Origin: an uncultured Bacteroidales bacterium
Lineage (GTDB): Bacteria; Bacteroidota; Bacteroidia; Bacteroidales; FEN-979
Assembly (NCBI GenBank): GCA_903845055.1
Contig: CAIMWF010000040.1
Span: 54,508-118,507, forward strand
Length of the DNA: 64,000 bases
Direction of reading: 5' to 3'
Shown: piece by piece, positions 48,958 to 60,400 of the stretch
How the letters are laid out: every line of letters starts with the position of its first letter
How positions within the stretch are numbered: the stretch's first letter is position 1
The notes under the pieces: generated by a model
What the model was told of the DNA's origin: nothing
Databases searched by the model: none
The model's input: only the letters and a program-made list of their open reading frames with translations
Made by a program: the position numbers and the translations under genes

Positions 48958-49247
48958 ATAATACCTGTTTTTCCTTGCGCTGGCAGGAAGGACACGCCTG
49001 CGGATTTTTTTTTATCAAACCGGGAAATACTGATATTTTAAAGACAAATCCCGCGTCAGTGGACAACCGACTCAGGACCTGCGGGAAATGATCCTGAAAA
49101 AAAGAAAAATCAGGCAACTATTCATTATATGACAGTGTCTTATGCAACAGTAACTTTATGGTGGTTTTCAACGTATAAAAGCAGATGCCCTGAATACCTT
49201 TTGCAGTGCATGTTTCGATCAACGATAATAAATTTTGATTTGCACCC

Positions 49248-52200
49248 ATGAGCAGAAAATATCGCGCCCGGATTATATTTTTCCTCGTCTGTTTCGTTCT
49301 GCCGGCTATCCATGTCCTGGCAGAGGGCTCCAAAGAGATCTACATCACCACCCACAACACGAGCCTATACCTGTGCAACGACTTCGCCGGCAAATGCAAC
49401 ACCACGCCTCCCTTCAACGGAAACCGCACGCAGTTTGCCATATACGGCTGCGCGGAAGTGGACCGGATGTACTTTGTAAAATTACACCTGTCGGAGGTGA
49501 TCTACCTGGGTTTTAACGGCAGCAACGCCGGCAACAACAACCACATCGTTTTCGAAATCAAGAACCTCGCCGGTACGGTCGTCTATCCCGAAACCACGCT
49601 GCCTGCTTCCGGAACCGGTTTTATCGCCAACATCGGCCAGGCCAGGGTCGGGCCGAACCAGATATACACCACGGGGGGATACACCGCCATCGACTTCCAC
49701 CCTGCCGACACCGGGATGTATTACATCGAATTCACCAAGAAAAACACCTCCAACACCGTTGTCACCGGGAATTTCAATATTGACTTCTTCGATGTTACCC
49801 TGTATGATACCGTCAGCCACCAAGTATACCCCGGCAGGCTCTATTCAAAATCGTGGCAGTTCCAGGAACAGTCGGGATGTTCGGCAAAGACCTATGTTTA
49901 TTCCAACGACAGCATCATCACCTCCTGCACCTTCAACAACCTGGGCGGCGGGGTGTGGGTGCAATACTGCAACCAGACCGGGTGTGCAAATACCGGCAAT
50001 TTCCCGGTTGACCGGAAATCCCTTTATAACCTCCAGGCATTGCTTCCTGAATTCAGGGTATTTTTAAATTTTCCCGATGTCACCCTCTTTCCGCCTGCCA
50101 CGGTGCTGGGCGCTGTGGTCGCCCCCCTGCCCTGGGGCGACCGAAACTGCCTTACGGGGCATGTCCTTTTTCATGTCAATGTGAACAAACCCGGCAAGGT
50201 AACGATCCTCCTTACCTTCGGGGGGGGCTATACCCCCATCACCCTCACCATCACCAACGCGGTGGTCGGGGAGAACATTTTCGACTGGAACGGCCTCGAC
50301 GGGGCCGGGCTTGCCGTTCCCAACAACACCTCCATCACCTTCACCGTGAGTTATATAAACGGCCTTACCAACCTGCCGCTTTACGATGTGGAGACAAACT
50401 CAAACGGGTTTACCATCAGCCTCGAAAGTCCGACCGGGGCGCAGGTGACCTCCTACTGGGACGACACGAACATCCCGGGCGGCATAAACAACTCCGTTAC
50501 CGGGTGCGCAACCCCACCCTGCCATTCATGGGGGAACAACTGGGGTAACCTGAACACGGTCAACACTTGGTGGTACAACGTATCCTCCTCCATCACGCAA
50601 CCCCCGATTTTCGAGTTCCGGAATCCCGGCACCCTGACCTTCCAGCAGACACCACCCCAAAATTACTGCGAAAACACTTCAGGCCACGTGTTTTCAGTGG
50701 CACTTGACCCCAATACCGATGTCTACCACTGGAGTTATACCCCTTCAACAGGTGTGACCCTCGTGCCCAGCGGCAACAGCGTTACCGTAAGTTTCGGGCC
50801 GGGTGCCACCTCGGGGACCCTCAGCGTTTACGGTACCAATACCAACTGCGCCACACAGGGCCCAACCTCAACGCTTGCCATTACCATCAGTGCTGCACCC
50901 CTGCCGGTCATCATAGGCCCGGGATCGGTGTGCGTCGGATCCACCGGGAATTCATATGCGACCCAGACCGGGATGACAGGATACTTCTGGACCATTTCTC
51001 CGGGGGGTACGATCAACAACGGCCAGGGAACCAGCGATGCCCACGTGACCTGGAACACACAAGGGGCAAATACCATTTCGGTATCCTACACCAACAGCAA
51101 CGGTTGTGCTGCGGCCTCCCCGACCTCCTTCCCGGTAACGGTTCATGCGCTCCCAACCCCTACCATCACAGGGCTGCCGAGTGTCTGTGAAGGAGCTTCA
51201 TCCATCACCTATACCACCGAAACGGGAATGTCGGGATACGTCTGGACCGTCTCTTCGGGTGCTACCACCACCGCCGGCGGCACAGGCTTCGACTTCATCA
51301 CGCTCACCTGGACCACTGCCGGGATCCACACGCTGTACGTCAATTACACCGACGGTTTCGGCTGTACCGCCCTTGTTCCCTCCCAGACGACTGTTACGGT
51401 AAACCAGCTTCCCAACGTGACCTTTACCTACAATACCCCGGGCAGTTGCTCCGGCGTGCCCCTGAACATCCAGCTTTCGTCGAATGTTGCCGGCGCCAGC
51501 TTCAGCTGGACCGCCACGGGCAGCTCGGGAAATGTCTCCCCGCAATTTACCGCGGGCACCGGCGACATCACCATCCCCTTCATCAATTCGGGAACCGCCA
51601 TCGAAAACGTGGTATTTTCGGTCGTTCCGTCTGCCGTTGGCTGCTCGCCGGGATCACCGTTCTTGTCCAACCCTGTCCCGATCTACCCGGTTCCCGATCT
51701 TATCGTAACCCCCGCCACCCTTACCGTATGTTCCAATGCCCAGGCCAGTATTTCCCTGAGTTCAGTTGTCCAGAACACGACCTATTCATGGACTGCTACC
51801 GGCGGTACCGGCATCACGCCGGCTACGGTGAACGGTGTCGGAAATATCGCTGAAACCTTCCAGAATTCCGGGAATACGCCCGCAACGGTCAGCTTCGCCA
51901 TCGTGCCTTCCGCCAATGGCTGCAGCAACAATGCCACGGTTCCCTACCTGCTTACCGTCAACCCGAAACCGGGGGTGGTATTCCCGCCCGTCCCGGCCAA
52001 CCCGCAAACCATCTGTTCGGGAACGGCTTCGGCAGCGGTCAACCTCCAGTCGACCGTCAGTTTGCCTGTCATCACCTATGCATGGACGGCAGCAGGTTTC
52101 GACCCGGTCAACCCGACCGGCAGCATCAACGGTTTTACCGCTTCGAACAGCGGCAACACCATCCCGGGTGAGACCATCACCAGCACCCTCCTCGGGCCGG

Positions 52201-54242
52201 GCGTGGTCAAATACGAGGTAACGGCAACCTTTACCAGTGGCGGGGCAACCTGCCCCGGTGATCCCTCCGAATACCAGGTCGTGGTGAACCCTGCCCCCAT
52301 CGTGTCGCTCACGCCGGTCAACCCGGTCGGCCAAACCATATGTTCAGGTACCAGCAGCACCGCCATCACCTTTTCTCCCAATGTCACCCCGGTATCCTAT
52401 GTGTGGCAGGCGGTCGAAGTGGTGGGGATCAATCCCCCCGTCATGAACGGGGTCTCCTCCTCCATCCCGGCACAGGTACTCACCGTGACCGGCGCGGTGC
52501 AGGGACATGTCAAGTACAAGGTCACCCCGACCTTCCTCGGCAGTGGCAGCAACTCCTGCCTGGGGGCCGATTCCTACTCCACCATTTTTGTGAACCCGCT
52601 CCCGTCGCCGCTGATCACCAGCACCTCGCCGCAAACGGTTTGCGAACTGCAGACCAACGTCCTCTATTCAACCCCGGCCATCGCGGGCAACTCCTATTCC
52701 TGGACCGTGACCGGCTCGGCATCCGTGACCAACGCAAATACCCATGCCGTTACAGTGAACTGGGGGCCCTATACCGCGTCGCCCGGCACCGTAACCGTTA
52801 CCGAAACGATCACCGCCACCGGCTGCCAGGTCACCACCCCCGCCTTCCCGGTGACCCTCCAGCAGCGGCCCGTGCCCACCCTGACCGGCACCCAGACCGT
52901 GTGCGACGGAACCTCCGGCGTGCTTTACCAGACCGAACCGCTCATGTCGAACTACACCTGGTCGATCGCCGGCGGATCGATCACCGCAGGCGGCGGAAAT
53001 GCGAGCAATACAGCTGTTGTTACCTGGAATACGCCCGGAGCCCAGTGGATCCAGGTGAATTATGTCAACGGGCTCGGATGCCCCGGTTTCCCGGCCAAAC
53101 AGATCACCGTTACGGTGAACCCGTTGCCGGTCTCCGCCATTTCGGAGGGACCCGGAGCGGTTTGCGACCAGCAGGCCCATAATTACAACACCGCAGCCGA
53201 TGCGGCTTCCACCTTTACATGGTCGGTCATTCCATCCGCCAGCGGGGCGGTGACCACCGGCCAGGGTACCAACGCCATCACCGTGGGATGGCTTGCAAGC
53301 GGGAATGCCACCCTGGCGCTCACCGTCACCAAAACCTCCAGCGGATGCTCCACCAGTTCAACCTACGCGGTACTGGTCCATCCCACCCCGGCGCCGGCTT
53401 TTTCGGCATGTTTCGACGTCAAGACCACCCTCAGCGCCAAAAAATTCACCCTGAAGGGCGGAACGCCATACCTCAACGGGCAGGGGGTGTATTCCGGCAA
53501 CCGGGTCAGCTACAACGCTGGTAGCGGGATGTATGAGTTTGATCCCTTCGGCGCAAGCACCGGGAATTACAACATTACCTACACCTATACCAACACCTTT
53601 GGCTGCGCAGCCTCCACCCCCGCCGTGACCATCACCGTATTCAGCAATGCCTTTGCCTGCAACGGCGATCTGACCGATGTCAGGGACGGCAAAAAATACA
53701 AGACCTCGCTGATCGGCGGGAAATGCTGGATGCGCGAGAATCTCGCCTACGGCACGGTGCTCGACCCGGCCATCCCACAAACCGACAACTGCATCAGCGA
53801 AAAATACTGCCTCACCACCGACCCCACCTGCACCACCTACGGCGGGCTTTACCAGTGGGATGAACTGCTTGCCTACGCCTCCACTTCGGCCGGGCAGGGC
53901 TTGTGCCCTCCCGAATGGCACATCCCCACCGAGGCCGAATGGCAGGCGATGATCGATGCGATCGTTGCCGGGGTCATCCCGCCCGTTGATGGTTTCGGCG
54001 GCAGTTTCCTCAAGGATAACTTCCTGAATCCTGGTTTCCGTGCCCTCACCAGCGGCATCTACTACCTGAACAACACCTGGGCCTTTACCTCCGGGACACT
54101 GACGGGAACCCAGTACTGGAGCTCAACCACCGCAACCCCCACCCGGGGCGTGGCAAGGGGTGTCAACCTCATCAACCCCAGCATTTCGAAATACCAGGGA
54201 AGCAGGGGGAATGCGTTTTCGGTGAGGTGCGTGAAGGATTAG
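49248..54242 (+). CDS. giant secreted PKD/Ig-like repeat protein with C-terminal FISUMP domain
   Basis: 1664 aa; repeated P.P.I.G...VC.G....Y.T..G...Y.W modules; C-terminal LTDVRDGKKYKTSLIGGKCWMRENLAYGT...YWSSTTATPTRGVARGVNL...FSVRCVKD. Confidence 0.87.
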   Translation: MSRKYRARIIFFLVCFVLPAIHVLAEGSKEIYITTHNTSLYLCNDFAGKCNTTPPFNGNRTQFAIYGCAEVDRMYFVKLHLSEVIYLGFNGSNAGNNNHIVFEIKNLAGTVVYPETTLPASGTGFIANIGQARVGPNQIYTTGGYTAIDFHPADTGMYYIEFTKKNTSNTVVTGNFNIDFFDVTLYDTVSHQVYPGRLYSKSWQFQEQSGCSAKTYVYSNDSIITSCTFNNLGGGVWVQYCNQTGCANTGNFPVDRKSLYNLQALLPEFRVFLNFPDVTLFPPATVLGAVVAPLPWGDRNCLTGHVLFHVNVNKPGKVTILLTFGGGYTPITLTITNAVVGENIFDWNGLDGAGLAVPNNTSITFTVSYINGLTNLPLYDVETNSNGFTISLESPTGAQVTSYWDDTNIPGGINNSVTGCATPPCHSWGNNWGNLNTVNTWWYNVSSSITQPPIFEFRNPGTLTFQQTPPQNYCENTSGHVFSVALDPNTDVYHWSYTPSTGVTLVPSGNSVTVSFGPGATSGTLSVYGTNTNCATQGPTSTLAITISAAPLPVIIGPGSVCVGSTGNSYATQTGMTGYFWTISPGGTINNGQGTSDAHVTWNTQGANTISVSYTNSNGCAAASPTSFPVTVHALPTPTITGLPSVCEGASSITYTTETGMSGYVWTVSSGATTTAGGTGFDFITLTWTTAGIHTLYVNYTDGFGCTALVPSQTTVTVNQLPNVTFTYNTPGSCSGVPLNIQLSSNVAGASFSWTATGSSGNVSPQFTAGTGDITIPFINSGTAIENVVFSVVPSAVGCSPGSPFLSNPVPIYPVPDLIVTPATLTVCSNAQASISLSSVVQNTTYSWTATGGTGITPATVNGVGNIAETFQNSGNTPATVSFAIVPSANGCSNNATVPYLLTVNPKPGVVFPPVPANPQTICSGTASAAVNLQSTVSLPVITYAWTAAGFDPVNPTGSINGFTASNSGNTIPGETITSTLLGPGVVKYEVTATFTSGGATCPGDPSEYQVVVNPAPIVSLTPVNPVGQTICSGTSSTAITFSPNVTPVSYVWQAVEVVGINPPVMNGVSSSIPAQVLTVTGAVQGHVKYKVTPTFLGSGSNSCLGADSYSTIFVNPLPSPLITSTSPQTVCELQTNVLYSTPAIAGNSYSWTVTGSASVTNANTHAVTVNWGPYTASPGTVTVTETITATGCQVTTPAFPVTLQQRPVPTLTGTQTVCDGTSGVLYQTEPLMSNYTWSIAGGSITAGGGNASNTAVVTWNTPGAQWIQVNYVNGLGCPGFPAKQITVTVNPLPVSAISEGPGAVCDQQAHNYNTAADAASTFTWSVIPSASGAVTTGQGTNAITVGWLASGNATLALTVTKTSSGCSTSSTYAVLVHPTPAPAFSACFDVKTTLSAKKFTLKGGTPYLNGQGVYSGNRVSYNAGSGMYEFDPFGASTGNYNITYTYTNTFGCAASTPAVTITVFSNAFACNGDLTDVRDGKKYKTSLIGGKCWMRENLAYGTVLDPAIPQTDNCISEKYCLTTDPTCTTYGGLYQWDELLAYASTSAGQGLCPPEWHIPTEAEWQAMIDAIVAGVIPPVDGFGGSFLKDNFLNPGFRALTSGIYYLNNTWAFTSGTLTGTQYWSSTTATPTRGVARGVNLINPSISKYQGSRGNAFSVRCVKD

Positions 54243-54276
54243 AGGTAGCGAGGTAGCGAGGTAGCGAGGTAGCGAA
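54243..54276. repeat. octamer array (AGGTAGCG)4
   Basis: aggtagcgaggtagcgaggtagcgaggtagcga directly after stop codon TAG 54240-54242. Confidence 0.95.
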
Positions 54277-54451
54277 ATTTTGAAGATAGACGGATGCTGC
54301 CTGCTTTTTATTGCCTGTTGCCTGAACAGGGTGTTCATTGAAAATTACTGCTTCCTTTGTTAGGGTATGAAAAAAATTGTACTTTTACAATGGGATATTT
54401 TACCTTAGCCGGTTATCGCGAAAATCATTCGTTCCTTTTGACCTTTTTTCT

Positions 54452-57400
54452 ATGAAAAAACACCTTTACCCATTCATTTTTCCCTGTCTTATTTTCCTGG
54501 TTTTCCTGAATGTTTTATTGGTTTCAACCGTCGCAAAGGGGCAGGCGAACGATACAACATTATCAGCCAAAGGTTTGAAACCTGTTGAAACGCTTACACC
54601 TGCTGAAACCGAAACACGAGGGGACACTGTTCCCTTTGTTGACGGGGTCCGGGTAGAACCCGATCCGTCGGTAAATATCCAGCCCTATGTGGAGACCGTC
54701 CGGCCCAGGCCGGCAACGAGCAATTATTATCTTGGAAAGCAGTTGGCGCCGGTTATGGATACTACCAATTTCTTTCACTACACGACCCCCCTGAACCTGG
54801 TTACTGCCTGCAATAACTCGGATTTTTCCTTAGGAAACTGGACCAACTGGATCGGATGTTATGGAACATTTTCAGGAAATCCCCCCGGTCAACCCATTGT
54901 ATTTGCACCATGCACCACTCCAGGATTCAGTTCTACCCGTCATGTCATCATGCCTATCAGCGGCTGGACGTATGATCCGTATATCGGTGGGACCTCATTA
55001 TCCACGGTATTTCCAGGGGAAACTCATTCTGCCCGACTTGGTGATGTTACTGGTGGCGGGCATGCGGAACAATTAAAATACAATGTTACGGTGAACTCAA
55101 GTAACTATCTTTTCGTTTACAGGTGGGCAGCGGTCCTTGAGTCATACGGGCATACACCACCCATGATGCCCAGGTTTACCCTGCAGGTTCAGGATCTAGC
55201 CGGGAACCCCCTGGGTGATTCCTGCGGCTATTATGAATATACAGCTCCGACCTGTGCTCCTCCCGGCCCGGGTTGTATTGTACCCATTGATTGGCAATAC
55301 CATCAATACAGTTCAAGTGTTAAGCTTTATTGGCATGATTGGACGACTGTAGCACTTGACCTTACTCCATTTCAATCCCTTGGGACCGTGCAAATTGTTT
55401 TCACTACCCGGGGATGTTCCCAATCAGCCCACAGGGGATATGCCTATATTTCAACCTATTGCAGTTCACTCATCGTACAAACTTCTCTCTGTATCGGTGC
55501 AACACAGGCAATCCTTACAGCCCCGCCGGGTTTTGCCACATATTTATGGAGTACCGGGGAAACGACTCCCTCCATAACTATTTTGAATCCGCTGGATGGC
55601 GACCAATTTTGGGTCGATGTCACGTCTAACAACGGATGTACCGCTCACATCACCAACGTACTTCATTTCACAACACCAATCGCTGCTTTTACACATGGAA
55701 GCGCCTGTGCCGGAATGTCCACCTCCTTCTTTGATCAAAGTACCATTAACCAGAACCAGATTGTAGGTTGGGACTGGGACTTTGGGGATGCATCTCCGAT
55801 TGATCACAACAAAAATCCGACGCATGTATTCGCAACCGGCAACACCTATAATGTAACGTTAACAGTACATTCAACGGAAGGATGTACAAATTCGGTTATG
55901 ATTCCGGTCCTGGTGAACCCGTTTCCTACAGTAAATACAGTGCCAAACCAGAACGTATGCAACCAGGATAATACAAATCCAATAACTTTTTCAAGTTCTC
56001 TTCCGGGCACTACCTACACCTGGACAAACAGCAATACAACGATCGGGCTGGCCGCAAGCGGCATTGGAGACCTGCCTGGTTTTACCGCTCTCAACACCAC
56101 AACTGCTCCCGTTGTCGCCACCATATCCGTGATTCCGAATCAAAATGGCTGTATCGGGCCTCCCTATAATTTTACAATTACAGTTAATCCGTTTCCGGTA
56201 TTGACAAACGGCCCGCACGCACCTGTCTGCTCGGGAGCACCTTTCAATGTCACCCTTACGTCAGGCACTGCGGGAGCTAATTTTACCTGGACAGCTTTCT
56301 GTACTCCTGTTGGTGCCGTGACCGGTTTTACAGGGACACAAGTTGTAAAGGTTACTGTAATCAACGATATACTTACGAATGTAACAACAGATCCTGCTAC
56401 CGTCACCTACCATATCACTCCATTTGCCAATGGTTGTACTGGAATTCCCTCTGATTACACAGTGACGGTTTACCCCAGTGTAGTGGTTACCAGTGCGGCA
56501 ACCGCCAATTGGTGCAGCGGTGTTTCCAATACCTACACCTCAACCTGCAGTACCACCACGCCTGTCCCGACCTATACGTGGACCAGGGCTTCGGTACCAG
56601 GGATCACCCCGGCCACCGGTGCCGGTAGTGGCGCCGCCATCACTGAAATGCTGACAAATTCTACCCCAGATCCGCTTATTGTCACTTACATAATCACCCC
56701 GACTGTGGGCGGCTGCACAGGAACCCCGAAAAATGTAGCTGTGACCGTTGACCCTCTTGCAATTGTCAGCAGCCAGGCTTCAGTTAAATGGTGCAACGGG
56801 ATGCCTAACACCTACAACATCACCAGCACCAGCACATCGCCCCCCCCTGCCTATGCATGGTCAAGGGCCGCCGTGGCCGGGATTTCGCCTGCAACTGCTG
56901 CGGGGACCACCGATTTCATTACCGAAACGCTCGTGAATTCAACCACCGAGCCGGTCGTGGTGCACTACCTGATCACCCCGTCGGTAAACGGCTGCACCGG
57001 GATTCCTTTCGACCTTTCGGTTACCGTCGATCCGACATCGGTTGTTACAAGCCCGGTTACCGCCAACTGGTGCAACAATGTGGCGAATACTTACAACATC
57101 ACCAGCAGCACAGTCTCCGCTTCGCTGACCCTTGCCTGGACCAGGGCCGCTGTGGCCGGGATTTCCAATCCATCCAACGCGGGCACAGGGGCCACGATTA
57201 CCGAAACCCTGGTGAACACCACAACCGATCCGGTGGTGGTTACTTACATGATCACACCAACGGTCGACAACTGCACCGGTATCCCGCTGGCGGTGAATGT
57301 TACCGTGAACCCCACGGCCGTCATCACCAGCCCGGCAACGGCAAACTACTGCAACGGCGTGACGATGACCTACAACATTACCAGCAACAGCACCACGCCT

Positions 57401-60400
57401 GCACCTAACTATGCATGGAGCAGGGCCGCCGTAGCGGGCATCCTCAACCCGGCAGGTTCCGGGGTTGGCTCCGCCATCACCGAAACCCTGGTCAACACAA
57501 CGACCGACCCCATCGTCGTCACCTACCTGATCACCCCCACGGTCAACAACTGCGACGGAACGGTGAAAAACGTACTGGTAACGGTGAACCCGACGGCCGT
57601 GATCACCAGCGCCCCCTCGGCCAACTGGTGCAACAACACCCCGAACACCTATAACATCACCAGCAGCAGCATTGCCCCACCGCCAGTCTTTACATGGAGC
57701 AGGGCGGCTGTTACCGGCATTTCGAACCTGGCAAATTCCGGAACAGGCAACGCCATCACCGAAACATTGGTCAATACAACCCCCGACCCGGTGGTTGTCT
57801 CCTATGTGATCACCCCGACGGTAAACGGCTGCGCGGGGACCCCTTCGACCATTTCTGTCACGGTCAACCCCACTTCGGTGGTTACCAGCCCCGCCACGGC
57901 CAACTGGTGCAACAACACCATGACGACATACAATATCCTGAGCAGCAGCTCCGCCCCGTTGCCAACCTTCGCTTGGAGCCGGGCCGTGGTTGCCGGGATT
58001 TCCAACGTTGCCGGCTCAGGCTCCGGGAACTCCATTTCCGAATCCCTCAACAACACAACGCCCAACCCGGTGATCGTCACCTACCTCATCACGCCGAACG
58101 TGAACGGGTGCAACGGAACCCCCTTCAACCTCCTGGTTACCGTTAACCCGACGGCCGTGATCACCAGCGCGGCGACTGCCAACTGGTGCAACGGCGCTTT
58201 GGGAACCTACAGCATCACCTCCGCCAGCACCACCCCTCCCCCCACCTATGCCTGGACCCGCGCGGCGGTTGCCGGCATCACCCCTGCCACGGGGGCAGGC
58301 ACGGGGAATTCGATCTCTGAAACCCTGACCAACGCAACCCCCGACCCGATCACGGTCAGTTACGTGATCACACCCACCGTCAATGGTTGCGACGGTACCG
58401 TGAAAACGATCGCAGTCACCGTCAATCCCACGGTCGTGATCACCAGCGCGGCAACCGCCAACTGGTGCAGCAACGTTGTAAACACCTATAATATCACCAG
58501 CAACAGCACAACCCCTCCACCGGGATATACCTGGACGCGGGCTGCGGTTCCCGGCATCACGCCTGCCACCGGCGCCGGTTCGGGAAATTCCATTTCGGAA
58601 ACCCTGGTGAATGCAACCACCGACCCCATCGCCGTGACCTACCAGGTCATCCCGGCTGTGAACGGCTGCCCGGGCACCACGAAAACGGTGACGGTCACCG
58701 TGAACCCGACCGCCGTCGTCACCAGCCCGGCCTTGGCCAACTGGTGCAACAATACCCCCTCCACATACAACATCACCAGTTCCAGCACCACGCCGCCACC
58801 GGTTTTTACCTGGACGCGGGGAGCCGTGGCAGGGATCACCCCGGCCATTGGCTCGGGGACGGGCAACTCCATCAATGAAACGCTTACGAACGGCACGCCC
58901 AACCCAATCGTTGTCAATTACGCGATTACCCCAACGGTAAACGGCTGCGCCGGCACGGTGTATAATGTGTCGGTTACCGTCAATCCCACAGCGGTGGTCA
59001 CCAGTACCGCCACTGCCAACTGGTGCAACAATCTCAGCAACACCTACAACATTACCAGCAGCACCACCTCCACAACACCGGTTTACGCCTGGTCAAGGGC
59101 GGCAATACCGGGGATCACCCCCGCAACAGCCTCCGGTTCAAGTGCCGCCATCACCGAGACGCTGGTCAATTCGACCACCGACCCGATCGTGGTGAACTAC
59201 GTGATCAACCTTTCCGTCAACGGATGCCCCGGAACCCAGCAAACCGTCGCCGTGACAGTCAACCCCACGGCGGTAATCACCAGCCCGGCGACCGCCAGCT
59301 GGTGCAACAATACCTCAAATACCTACAACATCCTCAGCAGCAGCACGACCCCTCCGCCAACCTATGCATGGTCAAGAGCCGTCGTGGCGGGGATCAGCAA
59401 CGGGGCGAATGCGGGCGCCGGCAACTTCATAACCGAAACCCTCAACAATACGACGCCTAACCCGGTCGCAGTGACCTATGTGATCACACCCACGGTTAAC
59501 AGCTGCGCCGGGACAACCAAAAACGTGGTGGTGACCGTCAACCCCACCGCCCTGATCACCAGCGCGGCAACCGCCAACTGGTGCAACAACGTGATGACCA
59601 CCTACAACATCCTCAGCAGCAGTACCACGCCGCCCCCCACCTACACCTGGACGCGCGCTGCAGTGACCGGTATTTCCAATGCCGCGGGTGCCGGAGCAGG
59701 ATCCTCCATTACCGAGGCCCTGGTCAACACCACCACCGATCCGGTGGCGGTTACCTATGTCATCACGCCCAGTGTCAATGGCTGCATCGGCACCATCCAG
59801 AATGTCGTCGTTACCGTAAACCCGACGGCGGTGATCACCAGCCCTGTCACAGCAAACTGGTGCAACAACGTCTCCAATTCCTATAACATTACCAGCAGCA
59901 GTTCCACGCCTCCCCCGGTATTTACCTGGACCAGGGCCGCGATGCCGGGAATCACCCCCGCAACCGGTGCCGGTACCGGTATAACCATCACCGAAACCCT
60001 GCTCAATGCAACCACCAATGCAATCGTGGTGACCTATGTGGTGACCCCCACGGTGAATGGCTGTGCAGGAACGTCCCAGAACGTTGCAGTAACGGTGAAC
60101 CCGTCGGCCATCATCACCAGCCCGGCGACTGCAAACTGGGCCAACAATGTATCGAACACCTATAATATCACCAGCAGCACAACCACACCCGTTCCCGTCT
60201 ATTCCTGGACCCGGGCGGCGGTTGCGGGGATCACCCCGGCCACCGGTGCAGGGGTGGGACCGGCAATCACCGAAACGCTGGACAATTCGACCACCAACCC
60301 CATCGTCGTTCATTATATCATCACGTTCACGGTCAACGGATGCCCGGGAACCACCTTCGACCTGGCTGTAACCGTGAATCCCACTTCGGCGATCACCAGC

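Noticed and set aside
59372-60313. 313-aa minus-strand ORF and similar ORFs at 61400..62062(-), 56857..57408(+), 57694..58146(+)
   Set aside because: Shadow ORFs over the 279-bp repeat array; their Gly/Asp/Arg or His/Gln/Arg-rich composition is what out-of-frame reading of GC-rich Thr/Asn/Pro repeats gives.
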